Part shown: positions 46,523 to 56,652 of the stretch, piece after piece
Numbering within the stretch: the stretch's first letter is position 1
Layout of the letters: each line of letters opens with the position of its first letter
Origin: Streptomyces poonensis
GTDB lineage: Bacteria > Actinomycetota > Actinomycetes > Streptomycetales > Streptomycetaceae
Reading direction: 5' to 3'
Assembly (NCBI RefSeq): GCF_014650915.1
Contig: NZ_BMVW01000001.1
Span: 992,001-1,056,000, forward strand
DNA length: 64,000 nucleotides
Notes under the pieces: model-generated
Database searches by the model: none
What the model saw: only the letters and a program-made list of their open reading frames with translations
Told to the model about the DNA's origin: nothing
Translations under genes and position numbers: made by a program

Positions 46523-47584
46523 TCAGCCCCGCGGCGCCGCCGTACTGCTCCGCACCTCCAGACTCGTCGCCAGCTCGACCCGCGTCGCCGTCGACGTCTG
46601 CTCCTCGCGCCCCAGGTCCAGCACCAGCCGTGCCGCGGCCTCGGCCATCTCCATCAGCGGCTGCCGTACGGTCGTCAGCGGCGGCCCCACCCAGCGGGCC
46701 ACCGGCAGATCGTCGAACCCGACCACACTCAGGTCCTCCGGCACCCGCAGCCCCAGCTCGCGCGCGGCCTCGTACAGGCCGAGCGCCTGGAGGTCGTTGC
46801 CCGCGAAGACGGCCGTGGGGCGGTCGGGGCGGCGGAGGAGCTCCAGGCCCAGGCGGTAGCCGGCCTCGTGGTGGAAGTCGCCGGCCTTGATCAGCTCGGG
46901 GTCGACCGGGAGTCCGGCCGTCTCCAGGGCGGCACGGTAGCCGTCCACCCGCGCGCGGCTGCACATCATCCGTGAGGGGCCGCTGATGGCGCCGATGCGC
47001 CGGTGGCCCAGTTCGATCAGGTGCCGGGTGGCGGCCAGTCCGCCCTGCCAGTTGGTGGCGCCGATGGAGGGCACGTCGTCGCCGGGGTCGCCCGCCGGGT
47101 CCATCACCACGAAGGGGATCGACCTGCTGGTGAGCAGCGCCCGCTGGGAGGCGTCCAGGTCGGACAGGACGAGGACCACGCCGTGCGGGCGGCGGGCGGC
47201 CACCTGGTCGGCCCAGGTGCGGCCGGGGGTCAGCCGGCCCGCGCTCTCCGAGAGCACCACGCTCAGGCCGGCCTCGCGGGCGACCGTCTCGACGCCCCGG
47301 ATGACCTCCATCGCCCAGGCGCTCTCCAGCTCGTGGAATACCAGGTCGATCAGGGGTGAGCGGGTCGCCTCGGCGCGGCGGCGGCGGTAGCCGTACTCGC
47401 GCAGCAGTGCCTCGACGCGGGTGCGGGTGGCCGGGGCGACATCCGCGCGGCCGTTGAGCACCTTCGAAACAGTCGGAGCCGACACCCCGGCCTCGCGGGC
47501 GATCTCGGCGAGCGTCGCCGTCTGCGTGGTGGACTGCGCGGTCTGTGCTCTTGCCTGGGTTCCGGCGGGCTTCGGCTGCTTCAT
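46523..47584 (-). CDS. bxlR: LacI-family repressor, BxlR-like
   Basis: A 353-residue LacI/GalR regulator. The helix-turn-helix TLAEIAREAGVSAPTVSKVLNGRADV (in part) lies at residues 24-48 after a Gln/Thr-rich tail, followed by the sugar-binding domain (PLIDLVFHELESAWAMEVIRG… to …VGFDDLPVARWVGPPLTTVRQP). Gene order bxlR divergent from bxlE-bxlF-bxlG-bxlA is that of the S. thermoviolaceus xylo-oligosaccharide locus, so I infer it represses this operon and probably the xylanase, with xylobiose-type sugars as inducers. Three operator-like motifs lie in the shared 153-base intergenic region. Confidence 0.88.
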   Translation of the reverse strand: MKQPKPAGTQARAQTAQSTTQTATLAEIAREAGVSAPTVSKVLNGRADVAPATRTRVEALLREYGYRRRRAEATRSPLIDLVFHELESAWAMEVIRGVETVAREAGLSVVLSESAGRLTPGRTWADQVAARRPHGVVLVLSDLDASQRALLTSRSIPFVVMDPAGDPGDDVPSIGATNWQGGLAATRHLIELGHRRIGAISGPSRMMCSRARVDGYRAALETAGLPVDPELIKAGDFHHEAGYRLGLELLRRPDRPTAVFAGNDLQALGLYEAARELGLRVPEDLSVVGFDDLPVARWVGPPLTTVRQPLMEMAEAAARLVLDLGREEQTSTATRVELATSLEVRSSTAAPRG

Positions 47585-47655
47585 GAGGGGGATCGTATCC
47601 TCGCATGTATCTCTGCACGACCCCTTGACTGACCCCCTTCAGCGCCTTACGTTCC

Positions 47656-47710
47656 CGGAACATTCGAATTTTCATCCGAAACATTCGTCGAACCATTCCC
47701 AGAACATTCG
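47656..47710 (+). promoter_or_regulatory. Three operator-like motifs upstream of bxlE
   Basis: CGGAACATTCG (47656), CGAAACATTCG (47677) and CAGAACATTCG (47700) share AACATTCG, spaced 21 and 23 bases apart, about two helical turns. They resemble the CGAAA-N-TTTCG xylanase operator and lie 28-82 bases before ATG 47738. Confidence 0.7.
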
Positions 47711-47737
47711 CTCACCGCAGGCGCGAAAGGTACTGTC

Positions 47738-49093
47738 ATGGAGTCGAACAGAGGGCTGTCCAACGGCGGACGGCCCGTGGAGAGCCGGACCGTCAGCAGG
47801 CGCTGGGTACTCGGCGCCGGAGCCGCCACATTGCTCACCACCGGTCTCACCGCCTGCGGCTCCGGCAGCGGCGGCTCGGGCGGCGGCAAGGGAGAGCTCA
47901 CCGCGTTCGTATACGGGGACAACTCGGTGAAGATCCAAGAGGCGTCCGTGGACCGGTTCAACAAGTCGGCCGCGGCGAAGAAGACCGGCGGCAAAATCAA
48001 GCTGCAGCGGATCCCGGGCTCCGACTACTCCCCGAAGCTGCGTACGGCCATGGGCTCGCCCAGCGCCCCCGACGTCTTCTTCAACTGGGGCGGCGGCTCC
48101 ATCAAGCCGTACGAGGAGGCCGGCAAGCTCATCGACCTCACCGACGTCATCGAGAACGACCCGGTGCTCAGAGACGGCTTCATCCCCTCGGTGCTCTCGT
48201 CCGGCGACCTCAAGGGCCGTCACTACGGCGTCCCCATGCGCGGCATGCAGCCGGTGATCCTCTTCTACAACAAGTCCGTCTTCGCCGAGCAGAAGCTGCA
48301 GCCGCCCACCACCTGGGACCAGCTGCTCGACAACAACGCCAAGCTGAAGAAGGCGGGCATCACCCCGTTCGCGCTCGGCGGCGCCGACCTCTGGCCCGAG
48401 CTGATGTGGCTGGAGTACCTGGTCGACCGCATCGGCGGCCCCGAGGTCTTCCGACGCATCAAGGACGGTGACGCCGAGGGCTGGGGCGACCCGGCCATGG
48501 TCAAGGCGGCCGAGATGGTGAAGGAGCTGGTCGACGACGGCGCCTTCGGCTCCAACTTCACCTCGGTGGCGTACACCAACGACAGCGCCCCCGCGGTCTT
48601 CGCCAAGGGCAGGGCGGCCATGCACCTGATGGGCTCGTGGGAGTACTCGACCCAGCTCGGCAAGTTCCCGGAGTTCGCCCGCAAGGACCTGGGCTGGGTG
48701 GCCTTCCCCGCGATCGAGGGCGGCACCGGCGACGTCCGCAACGTGGTCGGCAACCCCACCAACTACTGGTCGATCAACGCCCGGACCAAGAACAAGGACG
48801 CGGCCATCGCCTTCCTCAAGGACTGTGCCTCCGAGGAGTACGCGCAGGCCCTGGTCGACAACGGCGACGTGCCGACCACCTCCAACGCGGCCAAGCTCCT
48901 GGACTCGGCGCCGAACCCGGAGTACGCGAAGTTCCAGTACGACCTGGTCGCGAAGGCCCCCGACTTCACGCTCTCCTGGGACCAGGCGCTCGGCGACGAG
49001 CTCGGCACCAAGATGCACACGGAGATCGGCAAGCTCTTCGCGGGGAAGTCGAGCCCGAGCCAGTTCGTGGCGGCGTGCAAGGGGCTGAAGTGA
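47738..49093 (+). CDS. bxlE: Xylo-oligosaccharide ABC transporter substrate-binding lipoprotein
   Basis: A 451-residue extracellular solute-binding protein of the family 1 sugar class. The signal carries [17 protein letters not shown] with a twin-arginine look and lipobox LTAC, followed by a Gly/Ser spacer. The binding domain has [42 protein letters not shown], and the C-terminal [15 protein letters not shown]. It captures short xylan-derived sugars for the two permeases that follow; the ATPase is not encoded here, and Streptomyces normally uses the shared MsiK. AAAGG lies before ATG 47738. Its stop overlaps the next start (GTGA). Confidence 0.93.
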   Translation: MESNRGLSNGGRPVESRTVSRRWVLGAGAATLLTTGLTACGSGSGGSGGGKGELTAFVYGDNSVKIQEASVDRFNKSAAAKKTGGKIKLQRIPGSDYSPKLRTAMGSPSAPDVFFNWGGGSIKPYEEAGKLIDLTDVIENDPVLRDGFIPSVLSSGDLKGRHYGVPMRGMQPVILFYNKSVFAEQKLQPPTTWDQLLDNNAKLKKAGITPFALGGADLWPELMWLEYLVDRIGGPEVFRRIKDGDAEGWGDPAMVKAAEMVKELVDDGAFGSNFTSVAYTNDSAPAVFAKGRAAMHLMGSWEYSTQLGKFPEFARKDLGWVAFPAIEGGTGDVRNVVGNPTNYWSINARTKNKDAAIAFLKDCASEEYAQALVDNGDVPTTSNAAKLLDSAPNPEYAKFQYDLVAKAPDFTLSWDQALGDELGTKMHTEIGKLFAGKSSPSQFVAACKGLK

Positions 49094-50001
49094 GCGTCAC
49101 GGTCGACAAGCGGCCACCCGGGCGGCCCCAGGCCGCCCGGCCCGCGAAAGGCGCGCGTGCGGGCCGGCCGCACGCCGCCTGGGCGCTGCCCGGCGTCCTG
49201 TTCTTCGCCTTCTTCGCCATCGTCCCGATGGCCCTGGCCCTCTATCTGTCCTTCACCGAGTGGGACGGCCTCAGCGACCCGAAACCGGTGGGCCTCGCCA
49301 ACTGGCAGAAGCTGCTGGACGACCCGCGGCTGACCCAGTCCCTGTGGCTGACCGTCCTGCTGACGGTGTGCAGCTGGGCGTTCCAGACGGTGGTGGCGCT
49401 GCTGCTCGGGGTGTGGGCGGCGGGCCCCCAGCGCAACCGTGCCGTCCTCTCCGCGATCTTCTTCGTGCCGCTGGTGCTGTCCTCCGCCGCGATCGCGCTG
49501 CTCTTCTACGCGCTCCTTGACCCGAACTTCGGCGTCATCCGCACCGGCATCCTCGGCTCGTCCAGCGGGGCGTTCCTCGCGATCGTGTTCGTCGGCGGGT
49601 GGCAGTTCATCCCGCTGCACACACTGATCTACCAGGGCGGTGCCCGGCAGATCCCGGCGGTCCTGTACCAGGCGGCGACCGTCGACGGCGCGGGCCGCTA
49701 CCGCCAGTTCTTCTCGATCACGCTGCCCCAGCTGCGCCACACCATGACGACGTCGAGCGTGATGATGATCGCCGGCTCGCTCACGTACTTCGAGACCGTG
49801 CTGCTCCTGACCAGGGGCGGCCCGGGCACCGACACCGCGATCCTGCCGTACCTGATGTACGAGGCGGGCTTCGAGTCGTACGACTTCGGCTACGCGAGCG
49901 CCATCGCCTCGTTCCTCGTCATCGCCGCCACCGGGCTGTCCCTGCTGCTGGTCCGGCTGACCGGTTTCGGCGGCATGCGCAGCACCCGAGAAGGGATGTG
50001 A
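49090..50001 (+). CDS. bxlF: Sugar ABC transporter permease, BxlF-like
   Basis: About 303 residues from GTG 49090, which overlaps the bxlE stop by four bases. A Pro/Arg-rich cytoplasmic tail precedes six predicted helices ([25 protein letters not shown]…, [23 protein letters not shown]…). The MalF-type EAA loop that docks the ATPase reads [21 protein letters not shown]. It forms the membrane channel with BxlG. Confidence 0.93.
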   Translation: MSVTVDKRPPGRPQAARPAKGARAGRPHAAWALPGVLFFAFFAIVPMALALYLSFTEWDGLSDPKPVGLANWQKLLDDPRLTQSLWLTVLLTVCSWAFQTVVALLLGVWAAGPQRNRAVLSAIFFVPLVLSSAAIALLFYALLDPNFGVIRTGILGSSSGAFLAIVFVGGWQFIPLHTLIYQGGARQIPAVLYQAATVDGAGRYRQFFSITLPQLRHTMTTSSVMMIAGSLTYFETVLLLTRGGPGTDTAILPYLMYEAGFESYDFGYASAIASFLVIAATGLSLLLVRLTGFGGMRSTREGM

Positions 50002-50005
50002 CGGA

Positions 50006-50905
50006 GTGTCACACACCACGCTGCCGCGTCCCGCGAAGACCGCCGAGTCCGCCGGACCCCCGCGGGAGACGCCCCGCCGCAGGCACTGGTCCCGGCGCCC
50101 CAACCCGGTGGCCGGCCTCGGTGCCACGCTGTGGCTGCTGGTCGTCCTGATCCCGATCTACGCGATGCTGTCGGCCTCGCTCACCCCCCAGGAACAGGCG
50201 CTCACCGAGAACCCGCTGAGACCGCCCACGAACCCCACCCTCGACAACTACAACACCGTCCTCGACAGCGGATTCGGCCACCTCCTCGCCAACACGGTGA
50301 TCACGGCGGTGGCGGTCGTCGGCATCGTGCTCGTGCTGTCGGTGCCCCTCGCGTACGTCGCCGTGCGTACCCGTTCGCGCTGGTCGGGAGCCGCGTTCCG
50401 GCTGTTCCTGCTGGGCGTCGCGATCCCGGCGCAGGCGGTCGTGGTCCCGCTCTACCTGCTGATCTCCAAGCTCGGCCTGTACGACACGCTGCCCGCCGTC
50501 ATCCTGCCGACGGCGGCCTTCGCGATGCCGGTCTCGGTGCTGATCCTGACCGGCACGCTGCGCGACATCTCGGAGGAGCTGTACGAGGCGATGGCGCTGG
50601 ACGGCGCCTCACCGCTGCGGATGCTGCTCCAGCTCACGGTCCCGCTCGCCAAGGGCGGCATCAGCACGGTCGTGATCTACTCCGCCCTCCAGGCGTGGAA
50701 CGGCTTCCTCTTCCCGCTGATCTTCACGCAGTCGGACGGCCCGCGCGTGCTCACCCTCGGGCTCTTCAACTACGTGAGCCAGTTCGGCGTGAACATCCCC
50801 GCGCTGCTCGCCTCCGTCGTCCTCTCCGGCATCCCGATCTTCGTCGTCTATCTGCTGGCCCGCCGCGCGCTCGTGAGCGGCCTGATGGGCGTGGGCGGCA
50901 AGTGA
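50006..50905 (+). CDS. bxlG: Sugar ABC transporter permease, BxlG-like
   Basis: A 299-residue MalG-type permease starting at GTG 50006, four bases after bxlF; GACGGA precedes it. Six helices are predicted and the EAA loop reads LYEAMALDGASPLRMLLQLTVPL. It ends LVSGLMGVGGK, the typical C-terminus of this family. It pairs with BxlF to import xylo-oligosaccharides. Confidence 0.93.
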   Translation: MSHTTLPRPAKTAESAGPPRETPRRRHWSRRPNPVAGLGATLWLLVVLIPIYAMLSASLTPQEQALTENPLRPPTNPTLDNYNTVLDSGFGHLLANTVITAVAVVGIVLVLSVPLAYVAVRTRSRWSGAAFRLFLLGVAIPAQAVVVPLYLLISKLGLYDTLPAVILPTAAFAMPVSVLILTGTLRDISEELYEAMALDGASPLRMLLQLTVPLAKGGISTVVIYSALQAWNGFLFPLIFTQSDGPRVLTLGLFNYVSQFGVNIPALLASVVLSGIPIFVVYLLARRALVSGLMGVGGK

Positions 50906-50934
50906 GACCGGTGCCTCGCCCGCCGGCGGCTCCC

Positions 50935-51000
50935 TCCTCCCGACAGCACCGACAGCACTGACAGCGACAACAGCACCGACACTCCGACAGCCTCGACAGG
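50935..51000. repeat. Tandem repeat of CGACAGCAC between bxlG and bxlA
   Basis: About six imperfect 9-12 bp copies (CGACAGCACCGACAGCACTG, then GACAGCGACAACAGC) fill the gap before the bxlA ribosome binding site. Confidence 0.75.
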
Positions 51001-51006
51001 AGTTCC

Positions 51007-53313
51007 ATGACCACCGCCCCCTGGCGTGACCCCGCCCTGCCCGCCGCCGCCCGGGTCGACGACCTCCTCTCCCGGATGACCCTGGAAGAGAAGACCGCCC
51101 AGCTGTACGGCGTGTGGGTGGGCGCCGACACGGACGGCGACGGAGTCGCCCCGCACCAGCACGACATGACCGCGGACTACGACTGGGACGAGCTGATCAC
51201 CCGCGGTCTCGGCCAGCTCACCCGGTCCTTCGGCACGGCCCCCGTGGACCCGGCGCTGGGCGCGCAGGCACTGGCCCGCGCCCAGCGCCGGATCGCCGAG
51301 GCGAGCCGTTTCGGCATCCCGGCCGTCGCCCACGAGGAGTGCCTGGCCGGCTTCACGGCCTGGGGCGCGACCGCCTACCCGGTGCCGCTGGCCTGGGGCG
51401 CCACCTTCGACCCTGGCCTGGTGGAGGAGATGGCGGCGCACATCGGCCGCGACCTGGCCTCGGCCGGCGTCCACCAGGGCCTGGCCCCGGTCCTGGACGT
51501 GGTGCGGGACCTGCGCTGGGGCCGGGTGGAGGAGACCATCGGCGAGGACCCGTACCTGGTCGGCACCATCGGCGCCGCGTACGTACGGGGCCTGGAGTCG
51601 GCGGGGATCGTGGCCACGCTGAAGCACTTCGCCGGGTACGCGTCCTCGGCGGGCGCCCGCAATCTCGCGCCCGTGCGGGCCGGGGTGCGGGAGTTCGCGG
51701 ACGTGACGCTGCCGCCGTTCGAGATGGCGCTGCGGGAGGGCGGCGCCCGCTCGGTGATGGCGGCCTACAACGAGATCGACGGCCTCCCGGCGTCGGCGGA
51801 CCCCGGCCTCCTGACCCGGCTGCTGCGCGACGAGTGGGGCTTCACGGGCACGGTGGTGGCCGACTACTTCGGCATCGGCTTCCTGGAGACCCTGCACAAG
51901 GTGGCCGGCACCCCGGCGGAGGCGGCCCACACGGCGCTGGCGGCGGGCATCGACGTGGAGCTGCCGACGCTGCGCTGCTACGGGGACGCGCTGGTGGAAG
52001 CGGTCCGGGCAGGCGCGGTCGACGAGTCCCTGGTGGACCGCGCGGCGCGCCGGGTGCTGCTCCAGAAGTGCGAGCTGGGCCTGCTGGACGAGGACTGGGA
52101 CCCGACGCCCCGGGAGGCGATCGACCTGGACTCGGCGGCCAACCGCGCCCTCGCCCGCCGCCTGGCCGAGGAGTCCGTCGTCCTGCTCGCCAACCCGGAC
52201 GGGCTGCTGCCACTGGCCCCGGACACCCGTGTCGCGGTGGTGGGCCCGCGCGCGGACGACCCGATGGCCATGCTCGGCTGCTACTCGTTCCCGTCCCACG
52301 TGGGCGTCCAGCACCCCGACAAGCCGGTGGGCATCGAGATCCCCACCGTCCTGGAGGCCCTGCGCACCGAACTCCCCGACGCCAAGGTCACGTACACCCA
52401 GGGCTGCGACACCTCCGACCCGGACACCTCCGGTTTCGCGGAGGCCGTGGCGCGGGCCGCCGAGGCGGACGTGTGCCTGGCCGTGCTCGGCGACCGGGCG
52501 GGACTGTTCGGCCGGGGCACCTCGGGCGAGGGCTGCGACGTGGCCGACCTGAACCTGCCCGGCGCGCAGGGCGAGCTGCTGGACGCGCTGATCGCGACCG
52601 GGGTGCCCGTGGTGCTGGTGCTGCTGACCGGCCGCCCGTACGCGCTCGGCCGCTGGGACGGGAAGGTCGCCGCGACCGTCCAGGCGTTCTTCCCGGGCGA
52701 GGAGGGCGGCCCGGCGGTGGCGGGCGTCCTGTCCGGCCGGGTCAGCCCGTCGGGCCGGCTCCCGGTGAGCGTGCCCCGCTCCCCCGGCGGCCAGCCGTGG
52801 ACGTACCTCCAGCCGCCGCTGGGCCTCGCGGGCGAGGTCAGCAGTCTCGACCCGACCCCGCTGTACCCCTTCGGCCACGGCCGGTCGTACACCGAGTTCG
52901 CCTGGAGCGGTATCTCGGCCCCGGACGCGGAGATTCCCACGGACGGGTCGTACGCCATGGAGGTCACCGTCACCAACACGGGTGACCGGGCGGGCGCCGA
53001 GGTCGTGCAGCTCTACCTCCACGACCCGGTCGCCCAGGTCACGCGCCCCGACATCCGCCTGATCGGCTACCAGCGGGTGGAGCTCGCCCCGGGCGAGTCA
53101 CGCCGGATCACCTTCGGCTTCCACGCCGACCTGTCCGCGTTCACCGGCCGCGCGGGGAGCCGGATCGTGGAGCCGGGCGCGCTGGAACTGCGGCTGGCCG
53201 CCTCCGCCACGGACGTACGGCACACCGCGCGGCTGACGCTGACGGGACCCGAGCGGGTGCTGGGGCAGGACCGGCGGCTGCGCTGCGAGACGGAGGTGAC
53301 CGCGGTGGAGTGA
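51007..53313 (+). CDS. bxlA: GH3 beta-xylosidase/beta-glucosidase, BxlA-like
   Basis: A 768-residue glycoside hydrolase family 3 enzyme without a signal peptide, so it acts in the cytoplasm. The N-terminal TIM-barrel has RSVMAAYNEIDGLPAS and the nucleophile Asp in TVVADYFGIGFLE (the usual SDW replaced by ADY). The second domain has ARRLAEESVVLLANPDGLLPL and DLNLPGAQGELLDAL, and a C-terminal fibronectin-III-like domain ends the protein (EVTVTNTGDRAGAEVVQLYLHDP in part). It releases monomers from imported xylo-oligosaccharides. CAGGAG lies 5 bases before ATG 51007. Last gene of the bxl operon. Confidence 0.93.
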   Translation: MTTAPWRDPALPAAARVDDLLSRMTLEEKTAQLYGVWVGADTDGDGVAPHQHDMTADYDWDELITRGLGQLTRSFGTAPVDPALGAQALARAQRRIAEASRFGIPAVAHEECLAGFTAWGATAYPVPLAWGATFDPGLVEEMAAHIGRDLASAGVHQGLAPVLDVVRDLRWGRVEETIGEDPYLVGTIGAAYVRGLESAGIVATLKHFAGYASSAGARNLAPVRAGVREFADVTLPPFEMALREGGARSVMAAYNEIDGLPASADPGLLTRLLRDEWGFTGTVVADYFGIGFLETLHKVAGTPAEAAHTALAAGIDVELPTLRCYGDALVEAVRAGAVDESLVDRAARRVLLQKCELGLLDEDWDPTPREAIDLDSAANRALARRLAEESVVLLANPDGLLPLAPDTRVAVVGPRADDPMAMLGCYSFPSHVGVQHPDKPVGIEIPTVLEALRTELPDAKVTYTQGCDTSDPDTSGFAEAVARAAEADVCLAVLGDRAGLFGRGTSGEGCDVADLNLPGAQGELLDALIATGVPVVLVLLTGRPYALGRWDGKVAATVQAFFPGEEGGPAVAGVLSGRVSPSGRLPVSVPRSPGGQPWTYLQPPLGLAGEVSSLDPTPLYPFGHGRSYTEFAWSGISAPDAEIPTDGSYAMEVTVTNTGDRAGAEVVQLYLHDPVAQVTRPDIRLIGYQRVELAPGESRRITFGFHADLSAFTGRAGSRIVEPGALELRLAASATDVRHTARLTLTGPERVLGQDRRLRCETEVTAVE

Positions 53314-53345
53314 GGCCTCCGGGGCCCCAGCCCGGCGCCCGGGCC

Positions 53346-55208
53346 TCAGCCCAGCGCCCGGTCGAGGTTGAACGCCGCGCTGATCAGCCCCAGATGGGTG
53401 AAGGCCTGCGGGAAGTTGCCCTGCTGCTCGCCCGTGCGGCTGATCTCCTCGGCGTACAGGCCGAGGTGGTTGGCGTAGGTGAGCATCTTCTCGAAGGCCA
53501 GCCGCGCCTCGTCGATCCGCCCGGCCCGGGTCAGCGCCTCGACGCACCAGAAGGAACAGATCGAGAAGGTGCCCTCGGCGCCGCGCAGGCCGTCGGGGCT
53601 GGCCTGCGGGTCGTAGCGGTAGACCAGCGAGTCGGAGACCAGGTCCTCGGTGAGCGCGTCCAGGGTGGACAGCCACTTGGGGTCGGTCGGCGAGATGAAC
53701 TTGGCCAGCGGCATCATCAGGACGGCGGCGTCGAGGACGTCGCCGTCCTCGTACTGCGCGAAGGCCCGGCGGCCGGCGGACCAGCCGCGGGTCATGATCC
53801 GCCGGTAGATCGTGTCGCGGGCCTCCTGCCAGCGGTGCAGCTCGGCGGGCAGGCCGCGCCGGAGCGCCATCCGGACGGCGCGCTCGACGGCGACCCAGCA
53901 CATCAGCCGGGAGTACAGGAAGTTCCTGCGGCCGCCGCGGGTCTCCCAGACACCCTCGTCGGGCTGGTCCCAGTTGTCGCACACCCAGTTCACCAGGGCG
54001 CAGACGTCGTCCCACTGGTCGCTGGAGATCGGCTGGGCCCATTTGTCGTAGAGGTAGATCGAGTCGATCAGGGCGCCGTAGATGTCCAGCTGGAGCTGGC
54101 CGGCGGCGGCGTTGCCGACCCGGACGGGGGCCGAGCCGCGGTGGCCCTCCAGGTGCGGGAGCTCGCGTTCGGGCAGGTCGGTGCGGCCGTCGATGCCGTA
54201 CATGATCTGGAGCGGACCGGACGGGCTCGCGCCGTCACCGGGACCTTCCTCCCCCGGGCTGATGTACCGGGTGAGGAACCGCATGAAGGCCGCGGCCTCG
54301 CCGGTGAAGCCCAGCCGCAGCAGCGCGTACACGCAGAAGGCGGCGTCCCGGACCCACACGTACCGGTAGTCCCAGTTCCGCTCGCCGCCGAGCCGCTCGG
54401 GCAGGCTGGTGGTGGGCGCGGCCACGATGGCGCCGGTCGGGGCGTACGTGAGCAGCTTCAGCGTGAGCGCGGAGCGGTGCACCATCTCGCGCCACCGCCC
54501 CCGGTAGCGGGACTGCGACAGCCAGCGCCGCCAGTACGCGACCGTCGCCGCGAACTCCCGCTCGGCCTCGGCGACGGCGCAGCCGCGCGGCGGTACGGCA
54601 TCACCCACCTGGTCGAGCGCGAACACCGCGGTCTCGCCCTCGGAGAGCTTGAACTCGGCCCGGGCGTCGCCGTCGGCGCACTCCAGCGGCACCGTGGAGG
54701 TCAGGGCGAGCGACTGCGTCCCGGAGTCGAAGACCACCAGGCCGTCCTCCGTCCCCGTCCGCAGGGTGTGCGGGTCGGCCCCGTAGTTGAACCGGGGAGC
54801 CACCCGCGTCCGGAACGGGACGGTGCCGCGCACGCACAGCACGCGCCGGATCAGCCGGTGCCGACGGCTCTCGGCGGCGCCGTCGGCCACCTCGTCGCCG
54901 TCCGCCACGTCGTCGTAGACCGGCATGAAGTCCTGCACCTCCCCCGCGCCGTCCTCGGTGAAGAACCGGGTGATCAGCACATTGGTGTCGGGGAAGTAGA
55001 ACTGCTTGGTCCGCGCGGGGACGGCCGCCGCCAGTTCGAAGCAGCCGCCGCGCTCCGCGTCCAGCAGCGAGGCGAAGACGCTCGGCGCGTCGAAGGCGGG
55101 GCAGCAGTACCAGTCGATGGTGCCGTCGCTGCCCACGAGGGCCACGGTCCGCAGATCGCCGATCAGCCCGTGCTCGGCGATGGGCAGGTACTCGGTCGAC
55201 GCCGCCAT
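53346..55208 (-). CDS. GH15 family glycosidase (glucoamylase/trehalase-like)
   Basis: A 620-residue glycoside hydrolase family 15 protein without an export signal. An N-terminal beta domain (GLIGDLRTVALVGSDGTIDWYCCPAFDAPSVF in part) precedes an (alpha/alpha)6 barrel with RNWDYRYVWVRDAAF, the region that holds the general acid, and a C-terminal EGTFSICSFWCVEAL with the second active-site glutamate. Mycobacterial members of this subfamily are trehalases, so trehalose or short alpha-glucans are likely substrates. It is convergent with bxlA and looks independent of the xylan locus. Confidence 0.9.
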   Translation of the reverse strand: MAASTEYLPIAEHGLIGDLRTVALVGSDGTIDWYCCPAFDAPSVFASLLDAERGGCFELAAAVPARTKQFYFPDTNVLITRFFTEDGAGEVQDFMPVYDDVADGDEVADGAAESRRHRLIRRVLCVRGTVPFRTRVAPRFNYGADPHTLRTGTEDGLVVFDSGTQSLALTSTVPLECADGDARAEFKLSEGETAVFALDQVGDAVPPRGCAVAEAEREFAATVAYWRRWLSQSRYRGRWREMVHRSALTLKLLTYAPTGAIVAAPTTSLPERLGGERNWDYRYVWVRDAAFCVYALLRLGFTGEAAAFMRFLTRYISPGEEGPGDGASPSGPLQIMYGIDGRTDLPERELPHLEGHRGSAPVRVGNAAAGQLQLDIYGALIDSIYLYDKWAQPISSDQWDDVCALVNWVCDNWDQPDEGVWETRGGRRNFLYSRLMCWVAVERAVRMALRRGLPAELHRWQEARDTIYRRIMTRGWSAGRRAFAQYEDGDVLDAAVLMMPLAKFISPTDPKWLSTLDALTEDLVSDSLVYRYDPQASPDGLRGAEGTFSICSFWCVEALTRAGRIDEARLAFEKMLTYANHLGLYAEEISRTGEQQGNFPQAFTHLGLISAAFNLDRALG

Positions 55209-55279
55209 CGCAGCCCTCCTCGGTGAGACCCGGCTCGCGGCTGGCGTCTTCCAGGCTACGACCGCGGCCCCGCGGCTTC

Positions 55280-55309
55280 AGCCGGCCGACATCAGCCGGC
55301 CGACACGTC
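55280..55309. repeat. 14-bp direct duplication over a stop codon
   Basis: AGCCGGCCGACA occurs twice in tandem at the 3' end of the 87-residue ORF, so the terminal codons of that gene are duplicated immediately after its stop. Confidence 0.65.
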
Positions 55310-55555
55310 CACCGACTCGAACCGCCACCGGTGCACGGCCCGGGTCACCATCTCCCCGCCCGGCTCGGGGAGTTCGGGCAGGTCGGCATCCGGTTCCGCG
55401 TCCCACCAGGTGAGAACCAGCACCCGGTCCTGCGGCGCCCGGAAGGTCTCGCGGCGCAGCGGCCGCGACGGCAGTTCCTGTGCCCGGGCCCAGGCGAGGA
55501 GCTCCTCCCCCCGCCCCGGCACGGCCCGGGCCTCCCACATCAGGGTGACGGTCAC
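55292..55555 (-). CDS. Conserved hypothetical protein, coupled to tsaD
   Basis: An 87-residue cytoplasmic protein starting at ATG 55555, whose ATGA overlaps the tsaD stop codon, so it is translationally coupled to tsaD. The sequence ([26 protein letters not shown]…, …[20 protein letters not shown]…) has the length and beta-alpha-beta pattern of dimeric ferredoxin-like (antibiotic-monooxygenase-type) barrels, but no catalytic residues are recognised. Function unknown; the position suggests it is carried as a passenger in the t6A operon. Confidence 0.75.
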   Translation of the reverse strand: MTVTLMWEARAVPGRGEELLAWARAQELPSRPLRRETFRAPQDRVLVLTWWDAEPDADLPELPEPGGEMVTRAVHRWRFESVDVSAG

Positions 55556-56652
55556 GAGTACAGGTTCTCCTTGCTGACCTCGTGCACGTGGTCGTGGTGG
55601 TGACCGGGGACGTGCGGGTCGGTCACCGGCAGGGAGGAGTCCGCCGAGAGGTCCCAGTCGGAGGCGGCGCGGTTACGGGCGACCATCTCGGCGCCCAGCG
55701 CGGCGACCATGGCGCCGTTGTCCGTGCACAGCTTCGGCCGGGGCACCCGCAGCCGGATACCGGCCGCCTCACAGCGCTCCTGGGCGAGGGCGCGCAGCCG
55801 GGAGTTGGCCGCGACACCGCCGCCGATCATCAGATGGTCGACGCCCTGGTCCTTGCAGGCCCGTACGGCCTTGCGGGTCAGCACGTCCACCACGGCCTCC
55901 TGGAAGGACGCCGACACGTCGCGCACCGGCACCTCCTCGCCCGCCGCGCGCTTGGCCTCGATCCAGCGGGCCACGGCGGTCTTCAGGCCGGAGAAGGAGA
56001 AGTCGTACGCCGGGTCGCGCGGCCCGGTGAGCCCGCGCGGGAACGCGATGGCGTCCGGGTCGCCCTCGCGCGCGTACCGGTCGATGACCGGGCCGCCGGG
56101 GAAGCCGAGGTTCAGCACACGGGCGATCTTGTCGAAGGCCTCGCCGGCCGCGTCGTCGATGGTCGCGCCCAGGGGCTTCACGTCGGAGGTGATGTCCGTG
56201 GACAGCAGCAGGGAGGAGTGACCGCCGCTGACCAGCAACGCCATCGTCGGCTCGGGCAGCGGGCCGTGCTCCAGCTGGTCCACGCAGATGTGGGAGGCCA
56301 GGTGGTTGACGCCGTACAGCGGCTTGCCGAGGGCGTACGCGTACGCCTTGGCGGCCGAGACTCCGACGAGCAGCGCGCCCGCGAGGCCGGGGCCCGCGGT
56401 GACCGCGATGCCGTCCAGGTCCTTGGCGCTGACGCCCGCGTCCTTCAGGGCGCGCTGGATGGTGGGCACCATCGCCTCCAGGTGCGCGCGGGACGCGACC
56501 TCGGGGACGACGCCGCCGAAGCGCGCGTGCTCGTCGACGCTGGACGCGACCGCGTCCGCGAGGAGGGTGGTGCCGCGGACGATACCGACGCCGGTCTCGT
56601 CGCAGGAGGTCTCGATGCCGAGGACGAGCGGCTCGTCCCGTGAGTCAGCCAT
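55552..56652 (-). CDS. tsaD: tRNA N6-adenosine threonylcarbamoyltransferase
   Basis: A 366-residue TsaD (Kae1/Gcp) that transfers threonylcarbamoyl to A37 of ANN-decoding tRNAs. The family signature is intact: [15 protein letters not shown], metal-binding [34 protein letters not shown], and the C-terminal [11 protein letters not shown] with [11 protein letters not shown]. The C-terminus has an extra His-rich tail ([10 protein letters not shown]). The start overlaps the rimI stop by 8 bases. It works with TsaB (57187) and TsaE (59009) in this window. Confidence 0.96.
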   Translation of the reverse strand: MADSRDEPLVLGIETSCDETGVGIVRGTTLLADAVASSVDEHARFGGVVPEVASRAHLEAMVPTIQRALKDAGVSAKDLDGIAVTAGPGLAGALLVGVSAAKAYAYALGKPLYGVNHLASHICVDQLEHGPLPEPTMALLVSGGHSSLLLSTDITSDVKPLGATIDDAAGEAFDKIARVLNLGFPGGPVIDRYAREGDPDAIAFPRGLTGPRDPAYDFSFSGLKTAVARWIEAKRAAGEEVPVRDVSASFQEAVVDVLTRKAVRACKDQGVDHLMIGGGVAANSRLRALAQERCEAAGIRLRVPRPKLCTDNGAMVAALGAEMVARNRAASDWDLSADSSLPVTDPHVPGHHHDHVHEVSKENLYS

